From NCBI GenBank assembly GCA_910822395.1, contig OU365335.1:1736001-1800000 (forward strand): a DNA stretch of 64,000 nt, written 5' to 3'. A program made the position numbers and the translations under genes. This DNA comes from Pseudoclavibacter triregionum (GTDB lineage: Bacteria > Actinomycetota > Actinomycetes > Actinomycetales > Microbacteriaceae). Shown here one piece after another: positions 58,571-64,000 of the stretch; positions within the stretch are counted from its first letter, which is position 1, and every line of letters begins with the position of its first letter. Under the pieces are notes generated by a model. That model searched no databases. It saw only the letters and a program-made list of their open reading frames with translations, and had not been told where the DNA came from.

Positions 58571-59101
58571 ATGGCCGCGATCGACACCCTCGCCGATCGG
58601 CTCGCCTCGCGGCGCGCCGAGGGCTCCGGCGACCTCGACGGCGGCTCGGCCGAGGCGCCCGCGGCCGGACGCGCGCCCCGCATCACGGGCGTCGGCCGCG
58701 TGCTCGTCTTCGCCTACGGCATCCTCGCCCTCGCCGCGACCGGGCGCAGCATCGTCCAGATCGCCGGCAGCTTCTCGCAGGCACCTGTCGCCTATTCGCT
58801 CTCGGCCCTCGCCGCCGTCGTCTACCTGATCGCGACCGCCGCGCTCGTCGCGGGCGGCCCCCGCGCGCGACGCATCGCCTGGGCCGCGATCGCCCTCGAG
58901 TTCGGCGGCGTCGTCGCCGTCGGCATGCTCTCGGGCCTCAACCGGCAGCTCTTCCCGGCGGACGCCGTGTGGTCGCACTTCGGCAAGGGCTACGGCTACG
59001 TGCCGGCCGTGCTGCCGCTGCTCGGGATGGCGTGGCTCGAGTCCACGCGACCCGGCCGCGAGCCCGCCGCGGGGGCCGCATCCGAGGGAGGCGCCCGATG
59101 A
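58571..59101 (+). CDS. Membrane protein upstream of ribF, unknown function
   Basis: A 176-residue protein with a hydrophilic N-terminus (1-40), four hydrophobic segments (about 46-67, 77-97, 102-123, 138-155) and an Ala/Gly-rich end. It is not assigned to a named family; proteins of this plan occur next to ribF in related actinobacteria. The start follows the GATACT box. Its stop overlaps the ribF ATG by 4 nt, so it is coupled to ribF. Confidence 0.65.
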   Translation: MAAIDTLADRLASRRAEGSGDLDGGSAEAPAAGRAPRITGVGRVLVFAYGILALAATGRSIVQIAGSFSQAPVAYSLSALAAVVYLIATAALVAGGPRARRIAWAAIALEFGGVVAVGMLSGLNRQLFPADAVWSHFGKGYGYVPAVLPLLGMAWLESTRPGREPAAGAASEGGAR

Positions 59102-60093
59102 AGGTCATCCGCTCGCTCGAGGAGCTCCCCGCCGGCCTCGGCGCCACGGCCGTGACGATCGGCAAGTTCGACGGCCTCCACTGCGGCCACCGCCGCGTCA
59201 TCGGCCTCCTCCGCGAGGCGGCGGCCGAGCGGGGCCTCGCGCCGGTCGCGGTCACCTTCGACCGCCATCCCGCCGCGCTCTTCGCCCCCGAGAAGGCTCC
59301 CTGCCCGATCGTCTCCCTCGAGCAGAAGCTCGCCCTCCTCGCGGGCCAGGGCCTCGCGGGCGTGCTCGTGCTCCCGTTCACGCGCGAGACCGCCTCGATC
59401 GAGGCGATCGACTTCATCGAGCGCATCCTCGTCGAGGGCCTCGGCATGCGGCTCATCGTCGTCGGACGCGACTTCCGCTTCGGCGCAAAGGGCGCGGGCG
59501 ACTCCGCGCTGCTGCTCGAGCACGCGGATCGCCTCGGCTACGAGGTCGTCCTCTGCGACGACGAGCCCGGCCCGACCCCCGACGAGGCGATGGTGCGCCG
59601 CGCCTCCTCGACGTGGGTGCGCGAGCTGCTCGAGGCGGGCGACGTCGCCGGCGCCGCGCGCGTGCTCGGCCGCCCGCACACGCTCTCCGGCGAGGTCGTC
59701 CACGGCGCGAAGCGGGGCCGCGAGCTCGGCTTCCCGACCGCGAACCTCACGCCCGCACTCGACGGCTTCATCCCCGCCGACGGCGTGTACGCCGGATGGC
59801 TCGACGACGGCGAGCGCAGCTGGCCCGCCGCCATCTCCGTCGGCGACAACCCCACCTTCGAGGGCGTCCCGCAGAAGCAGGTCGAGGCGCACGTCATCGA
59901 CGCGACGCTCGACCTCTACGGCAAGGTCGTCGAGGTGTCGTTCATCGAGCGCATCCGCGGGATGGTGCGCTTCGAGGGGCTCGAGCCCCTCATCGCCCGC
60001 ATGGGGCAGGACGTCGAGGAGGCGCGCGAGATCCTCGCCCGCCCCGAGTCCGCCCCGCCCGCGCGCCGCGGCGTTGTCGAGGACGCCTCCTAG
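59098..60093 (+). CDS. ribF: Bifunctional riboflavin kinase / FAD synthetase
   Basis: A 331-residue enzyme that makes FMN from riboflavin and then FAD. The N-terminal nucleotidyltransferase domain carries GKFDGLHCGHRRVI and the RRASSTWVRELL motif; the C-terminal kinase domain holds VHGAKRGRELGFPTANL and the flavin loop around DNPTFEG. Both domains are complete. The start at 59098 overlaps the membrane-protein stop; GGGAGG lies just upstream. The usual downstream rpsO is absent; instead a long inverted repeat and a convergent gene follow. Confidence 0.96.
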   Translation: MKVIRSLEELPAGLGATAVTIGKFDGLHCGHRRVIGLLREAAAERGLAPVAVTFDRHPAALFAPEKAPCPIVSLEQKLALLAGQGLAGVLVLPFTRETASIEAIDFIERILVEGLGMRLIVVGRDFRFGAKGAGDSALLLEHADRLGYEVVLCDDEPGPTPDEAMVRRASSTWVRELLEAGDVAGAARVLGRPHTLSGEVVHGAKRGRELGFPTANLTPALDGFIPADGVYAGWLDDGERSWPAAISVGDNPTFEGVPQKQVEAHVIDATLDLYGKVVEVSFIERIRGMVRFEGLEPLIARMGQDVEEAREILARPESAPPARRGVVEDAS

Positions 60094-60134
60094 CCTGCGG
60101 GCGTCTTCGCCGTCCGCCGGGCTTCCGTCACGGC

Positions 60135-60200
60135 ATCCGCTACCGAATCGGGTGTCCGCTACCGCCACTCGGGTGGCGGATGCCCGTTTCGGTAGCGGAT
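60135..60200. terminator. Long imperfect inverted repeat between convergent ribF and TIGR03083 gene
   Basis: 60135-60147 (ATCCGCTACCGAA) pairs with 60188-60200; after a T-T mismatch pairing continues through CGGG and TGTCCGC-like segments, with an inner CCGCCAC hairpin. The motif ATCCGCTACCG and close variants appear four times in both orientations, giving it a REP-like look. It probably ends both genes. Confidence 0.6.
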
Positions 60201-60284
60201 ACGGGGAGAGGGCGTGCGGAGGCAGGTCGCGCACGGCGGTGCAGCGCGCAGGGCAATGCAGCGCGCAACGGGCCGCAGCGAGCC

Positions 60285-60974
60285 CTAGGCGGTCGGCGCG
60301 CCGGTGCCGAGGCCGGAGCCGTCCGTGCCGGCGAGGTCGAGCTCGCGACGGCCGAAGGCGTGGAGGACGAGCTCAGCCGCGCGCGCCTCGAGGCGGGGGC
60401 CGGAGCCGAGCTGCCAGCGCGCGTCGACGGCGCTGAGCGTGCGGCGGCGCGAGAGGGCGCGGGCGGGGCCGGGGGCGCGCAGGCGCGCGAGCATGACGGC
60501 CGCGGTCGAGCGGGGGGAGAGGCGGAGCTCCTCGCCGAGCGCCTCGCTCATGTCGTAGGCGTGCACGACGGCCTCGGTGAGCTCGGTGATCGAGACGCGA
60601 TTGCGGGCGCGCACCTTGCCCTCGGCGATCGAGCGGAGCGCGCGCGGCAGCTCCTCGACCGGACGCGAGCCCTCGCGCACGCCGAGGTCGGCGATCGCGG
60701 CGGAGGGGTCGACGTGGCGTCCGAGGTACGCGCCGGCGGTGCTCTTCACGAGCTGCCAGGACGAGCCGCCGAGGCGCCACACGAGGTGGCCGGCGACATC
60801 GCGGACGCGCCACCCCTCGCAGAGGCTCGGCGCGTTCCACTGGGCCTCGTCGAGGCCCTCGAGCATCGCGGCCGTGCGATCGAGCGTCGTAGCGATGTGG
60901 GCGCTCCAGTCCCCGGCCACCCGGCCCGACGGCGTGAAGTACGGCCGGGGCGAGGCAGGCAGGGGGGAGGACAC
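60285..60974 (-). CDS. TIGR03083 family protein (mycothiol-dependent maleylpyruvate isomerase-like)
   Basis: A 229-residue protein with a DinB-like helical bundle. The N-terminal part has the family pattern WSAHIATTLDRTAAMLEGLD, SLCEGWRVRDVAGHLVWR (metal-binding His) and later AVVHAYDMSEALG with the second His. The C-terminal 90 residues form the extra domain of the family. Such enzymes use mycothiol, the actinobacterial thiol, as cofactor, but most members have unknown substrates. The GTG at 60974 is placed by a minus-strand CATACT 8 nt upstream. Confidence 0.8.
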   Translation of the reverse strand: MSSPLPASPRPYFTPSGRVAGDWSAHIATTLDRTAAMLEGLDEAQWNAPSLCEGWRVRDVAGHLVWRLGGSSWQLVKSTAGAYLGRHVDPSAAIADLGVREGSRPVEELPRALRSIAEGKVRARNRVSITELTEAVVHAYDMSEALGEELRLSPRSTAAVMLARLRAPGPARALSRRRTLSAVDARWQLGSGPRLEARAAELVLHAFGRRELDLAGTDGSGLGTGAPTA

Positions 60975-60981
60975 GCCAAGA

Positions 60982-60987
60982 AGTATG
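60982..60987 (-). promoter_or_regulatory. -10 box (CATACT) of the TIGR03083 gene
   Basis: The hexamer ends 8 nt before the GTG on the minus strand with no ribosome site, as at other leaderless genes here. Confidence 0.35.
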
Positions 60988-61111
60988 GCATCACCGGGCG
61001 CTCCGATTCCTGATCGCGAGAGCGGGTCGGATGACCTCCGGAAGTGGGTGGTTTCGAGACGCTCGCTGCTCGCTCCGCAACCACCTGCAGTGCCACCGGC
61101 GCGCTGAGACG

Positions 61112-61160
61112 CATCCGCTGGTCGATCGCCCGCCAGCTGGCGGATCTTCGCCAGCGGATG
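61112..61160. repeat. Inverted repeat next to the tandem array
   Basis: CATCCGCTGG (61112-61121) is repeated inverted at 61151-61160, with GATC pairs inside and a perfect 14-nt palindrome CCGCCAGCTGGCGG at 61130-61143 in the centre. It lies in the 540-nt non-coding gap 60975-61514 directly before the tandem array. Confidence 0.55.
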
Positions 61161-61167
61161 AGCGGAT

Positions 61168-61321
61168 GGCCAGCGGTCGCGAGCGACCGGCCAGCAGCGG
61201 AGCGATCGGCCAGCAGCAGAGCGACCGGCCAGCAGCAGAGCGACCGGCCAGCAGCGGAGCGACCGGCCAGCAGCAGAGCGACCGGCCAGCGGCCGAGCGA
61301 AAGGCCAGCGGCCGAGCGACC
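61168..61321. repeat. 19-bp tandem repeat array, seven copies plus a degenerate one
   Basis: Seven head-to-tail 19-bp units fill 61189-61321, starting at 61189, 61208, 61227, 61246, 61265, 61284 and 61303. The consensus is GGCCAGCAGCAGAGCGACC; copies 2, 3 and 5 are identical, copies 1 and 4 differ by one or two bases and copies 6 and 7 share a GGCC variant. A degenerate 21-bp unit precedes them at 61168. As 19 is not a multiple of 3 the array is unlikely to be coding. Confidence 0.9.
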
Positions 61322-61358
61322 ACCTTCGGCGTCCTCCGGCGCGCGGGGGCGGGTCGCG

Positions 61359-61364
61359 TACACT
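61359..61364 (+). promoter_or_regulatory. Likely -10 box (TACACT) of the SNF2 helicase gene
   Basis: TACACT lies 38 bp after the tandem array and 150 nt before the gene, giving a leader of about 145 nt with GAGGAGGGG at its end. The array is thus just upstream of the promoter. Confidence 0.45.
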
Positions 61365-61514
61365 GGTGGGGCGCGAGCGGATCGGCACGTTCTCCAGCCC
61401 CGCCCGCCATCGCAGCCCCGCGGGGGCGCGGCCATCCGGCCGCCTTTCGCCGCGCCGGGCCGCGCGCCCCGGTCGCACTCGCGCCGGGCGCCCGCATCGT
61501 CGAAGAGGAGGGGC

Positions 61515-63659
61515 ATGCCGCAGAAGGCCCGCGCCCGCTCGGGCGGATCCTCCGCCCGCAACCGCAAGCCGGTCGACAACACCGGCGTCATCCCGCAGCT
61601 CGCGCGCGGGGCCCGCGAGGTCGAGGCCGCCGCCCAGCGCGGCCGCCTCTCGCCCTCGAACCGCACGAAGTTCCAGGTCATCGCCCTCCTCATGCGGGAG
61701 GAGCGCACCCGCGCGAAGGAGTCGCCCGAGCTCAGCGACCACGAGCGCGCCGACGCGCTCAAGCGCCTCGACGGCCTTGCCGCGATCCTCGCGAAGGTCG
61801 CCGCGCGCGACACCTCGCTCATCCAGCTCCTCGCGCCCGAGACGCCCATCACCGAGCAGGGCCGGGCCCTCCGCAAGCAGATGCTCTTCGCCGGCGGCGT
61901 CGAGCTCGTCGTCGACGACGAGCCGCCCGCCCCTGCGCCCGCCGAGCAGCTCGTCCCGCCGGAGATCGCGAGCCGCCAGGTGCTGCCCGTGAGCGTCCGC
62001 GCCCGCGTGCGCTCGAACCCCTTCCTCGAGCCGCGCCTCGATCGCCTCGAACCGGTCATCCCGCGCTACTCGCGTCTGCAGGACTGGGAGCTCCTCGGCC
62101 CCCTGCTGCGCGCCTTCGAGACCGGCGCCGGCGGCGGCGCGGCCTCGATGGACCTCCCCGAGCCCCCGAAGCGCGACCGCATCACGCCGAACGGCCTCGA
62201 GCTCATGCCGCACCAGGCCCGCCTGCTCGCGGGCGTCCGCGCCGGCCACCGCACCTTCCTCCTCGCCGACGAGCCCGGCCTCGGCAAGACGGCGCAGTCG
62301 GTGCTCGCCGCCTCGATCGCCGACGCGTACCCGCTCCTCGTCGTCGTCCCGAACGTCGTGAAGACGAACTGGGCCCGCGAGGTCGCCCGCTGGACGCCGA
62401 ACCGCCGCGCCACCGTCATCTCCGGCGACGGCAAGGACATCGACGCCTTCGCCGACGTGTTCATCGTGAACTACGAGATCCTCGACCGGCACCTCGGCTG
62501 GCTCTCGAAGCTCGGCCTGCGCGGGATGATCGTCGACGAGGCGCACTTCATCAAGAACCTCCACTCGCAGCGCTCGCGCCTCGTCATGCAGCTCGCCCAC
62601 GGCGTCCGCAACCGCATCCCCGGCGCCGACCCGCTGCTCATGGCGCTCACGGGCACCCCGCTCATCAACGACGTCGAGGACTTCAAGGCCATCTGGCAGT
62701 TCCTCGGCTGGCTCGACGGCGACCGCCCCTCGCGGGAGCTCCTCGACCGCCTCGACGCGACCGGCCTCGTGCCGAGCGACCAGGGCTTCCTCGCGGCCGC
62801 TCGCCAGGCCGTCATCGACATGGGCATCGTGCGCCGCCGCAAGATCGACGTCGCCGCCGACCTGCCCTCGAAGCGCGTCGTCGACCTCCCCGTCGAGCTC
62901 GACTCGGACGAGTCGCGGTCCATCCGCGCCGCCGAGCAGGCGCTCGTGACGCGCCTCCTCGCCCGCTACGACCGGATGATCGAGGCCTCGGGCCAGCCCG
63001 CCGGCACGATCGACCTCGAGCGCCTGCGCATGATCGCCCGCCAGGAGGTCGAGGAGTCGAAGGCCACGGCCTCCAGCGAGAGCATCTTCACGATGCTCCA
63101 CCGCCTCGGCATCGCGAAGGCCGAGCTCGCCGCCGAGTACGCGGCGCAGCTCGCCCGCTCGGCCGGCAAGGTCGTCTACTTCGCGAAGCACGTCGAGGCC
63201 ATGGACCGGGCCGAGGCGACCTTCGCGGCGAACGAGATCCGCGCCGTGTCGATCCGCGGCGACCAGACGCCCTCCGCGCGCCAGGCAGCCATCGACGCGT
63301 TCCAGAAGGACCCGTCGGTGCAGGTCGTCGTCTGCTCGCTCATGGCGGCGGGCGTCGGACTCAACCTCCAGGTCGCCTCCGACGTCGTCCTCGCGGAGCT
63401 CAGCTGGACCGCCGCCGAGCAGACGCAGGCGATCGACCGCGTCCACCGGATCGGCCAGGAGGAGCCCGTCACCGCCTGGCGCATCGTCGCCGCGCAGACG
63501 ATCGACTCGCGTATCGCCGAGCTCATCGACGCGAAGCAGGGCCTCGCCGCCCGCGCGCTCGACGGGCTCGAGCACGAGGAGGGCTCGCAGGACTCGGTCC
63601 AGGTCGACGCCCTCGTCGGCATGCTCCGCGACGGACTCCTCGCCCGCCGCGCCGGCTAG
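61515..63659 (+). CDS. SNF2-family DEAD/DEAH helicase-like ATPase
   Basis: A 714-residue protein. The N-terminal 210 residues are basic at first and then helical, of no family I recognise. The SNF2 ATPase core follows: motif I DEPGLGKT at 252-259, DEAH at 341-344 (IVDEAHFIKNL), motif III MALTGTPLIND, and the helicase C-terminal lobe with VVYFAKHVEAMDR, SLMAAGVGLNLQVAS and the closing TQAIDRVHRIGQ. SNF2 proteins move along duplex DNA or strip proteins from it; bacterial ones include RapA and standalone defence or repair enzymes. The ATG has an AGGAGG site, 4 nt away. It is followed by a strong terminator. Confidence 0.88.
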   Translation: MPQKARARSGGSSARNRKPVDNTGVIPQLARGAREVEAAAQRGRLSPSNRTKFQVIALLMREERTRAKESPELSDHERADALKRLDGLAAILAKVAARDTSLIQLLAPETPITEQGRALRKQMLFAGGVELVVDDEPPAPAPAEQLVPPEIASRQVLPVSVRARVRSNPFLEPRLDRLEPVIPRYSRLQDWELLGPLLRAFETGAGGGAASMDLPEPPKRDRITPNGLELMPHQARLLAGVRAGHRTFLLADEPGLGKTAQSVLAASIADAYPLLVVVPNVVKTNWAREVARWTPNRRATVISGDGKDIDAFADVFIVNYEILDRHLGWLSKLGLRGMIVDEAHFIKNLHSQRSRLVMQLAHGVRNRIPGADPLLMALTGTPLINDVEDFKAIWQFLGWLDGDRPSRELLDRLDATGLVPSDQGFLAAARQAVIDMGIVRRRKIDVAADLPSKRVVDLPVELDSDESRSIRAAEQALVTRLLARYDRMIEASGQPAGTIDLERLRMIARQEVEESKATASSESIFTMLHRLGIAKAELAAEYAAQLARSAGKVVYFAKHVEAMDRAEATFAANEIRAVSIRGDQTPSARQAAIDAFQKDPSVQVVVCSLMAAGVGLNLQVASDVVLAELSWTAAEQTQAIDRVHRIGQEEPVTAWRIVAAQTIDSRIAELIDAKQGLAARALDGLEHEEGSQDSVQVDALVGMLRDGLLARRAG

Positions 63660-63733
63660 GCGGCTCCATTCTCGGCGGGCCTCGCCCGAACCGATTCGGC
63701 CCCGCCCGCAGCGCGCCACCCCGAGCGCCACCC

Positions 63734-63768
63734 CGAGCGCCCCCTCCGCAGACCGGACGGGGCGCTCG
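63734..63768 (+). terminator. Hairpin terminator after the SNF2 gene
   Basis: A 10-bp stem CGAGCGCCCC/GGGGCGCTCG, one mismatch, then TCCG/CGGA around a CAGAC loop. A 12-bp direct repeat (GCCACCCCGAGC) lies just before it. A TAGGCT -10 for the next gene is at 63809-63814. Confidence 0.7.
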
Positions 63769-63877
63769 CTCGTGCGCCCGCCCAGCGGCGGCCCGCACCT
63801 CGACGGGCTAGGCTCGGACGCCGACGCTCCCCGTCCGGACAAGGCGCGCGATCCGCGCCGAGCAGCAGGAGGCACCG

Positions 63878-64000
63878 ATGCCCGATCTCCAGAACCCGCT
63901 CATCGACCCCGAGGGGAAGTACCGCGTGGAGCGCGACTCCCTCGGCGAGATGAATATCCCCGCCGGCGCGTACTGGGGCGTGAACACCGCGCGCGCCGTC
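63878..64000 (+). CDS. Aspartate ammonia-lyase / class II fumarase family, N-terminal part
   Basis: The first 41 codons of a gene cut by the window end. The ATG at 63878 has CAGGAGG 6 nt upstream. The sequence YRVERDSLGEMNIPAGAYWG followed by VNTARAV matches the opening of the aspartase/fumarase superfamily. The YWGVNTARAV form fits aspartate ammonia-lyase better than FumC, where WGAQTQRS is usual, but 41 residues do not settle it. Confidence 0.75.
   Translation, partial: MPDLQNPLIDPEGKYRVERDSLGEMNIPAGAYWGVNTARAV

Noticed and set aside
61168-61321. The 19-bp array as a CRISPR
   Set aside because: The units are directly adjacent with no spacers, and no cas gene is nearby.
60285-63875. A continuous minus-strand frame of nearly 1,200 codons
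   Set aside because: Only its last 230 codons (60974-60285) are a real gene. The rest is the antisense shadow of the SNF2 gene and runs through the 19-bp array; long empty frames are expected at this GC content.

Overview
The window is very GC-rich chromosomal DNA from an actinobacterium. Several things point there: the gene order lysA-hom-thrC-thrB-rho-prfA-(prmC-tsaC-wecA)-atpIBEFHAGDC; the order dxr-rip1-ispG...proS-nusA-ylxR-infB-rbfA...truB...ribF; a Rho factor with the large disordered insert typical of high-GC Gram-positives; a mycothiol-type (TIGR03083) enzyme; DUF4192 and DUF5684 proteins; and many leaderless genes whose -10 box lies about 7-11 nt before the start codon. The heavy use of CTC for Leu and the gene content suit Micrococcales (Microbacteriaceae-like), but this is inference from memory of gene order.

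Layout. 1-2.6 kb holds the start of a TPM-domain secreted protein, a small DivIVA-repeat protein, a membrane protein, tRNA-Arg(CCG) and a transglutaminase-like protein. 2.69-4.09 kb is an IS110-family insertion sequence with a structured 5' non-coding leader, a candidate bridge RNA. 4.1-15.05 kb carries argS, an LmeA-like lipoprotein-binding protein, the lysine/threonine genes lysA-hom-thrC-thrB, then rho and prfA. 15.1-18.4 kb is a minus-strand block (alpha/beta hydrolase, beta-lactamase remnant, cysE, cysK) that splits the usual prfA-prmC neighbourhood. 18.6-29.4 kb has prmC, tsaC, wecA and the complete F1Fo ATP synthase operon. 29.4-38.6 kb has yaaA, two tandem DUF5684 membrane proteins, a DUF4192 protein joined to an EccC/FtsK-like ATPase, and on the minus strand an asparaginase-II protein and gabT.

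38.7-48.2 kb holds dxr, rip1 and ispG (two MEP-pathway steps around an intramembrane protease) and a six-gene moxR-DUF58-VWA-VWA-TPR operon. 48.2-60.1 kb is the translation/transcription block proS, nusA, ylxR, infB, rbfA, truB, ribF, interrupted by a minus-strand panE-mutY pair. 60.1-61.5 kb is repeat-rich: a long inverted repeat after ribF, a TIGR03083 gene, a second inverted repeat, and a seven-copy 19-bp tandem array. The window ends with a SNF2-type helicase and the start of an aspartase/fumarase-family gene.

Most of the window is housekeeping DNA. The items most worth a second look are the candidate bridge RNA of the IS110 element, the atpB gene that appears to start at CTG, the 21-bp hairpin at the end of the atp operon buried inside yaaA, the tandem 19-bp array, and the duplicated segment that creates the rip1 promoter. 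Promoter, terminator and RNA-structure calls are by-eye readings.
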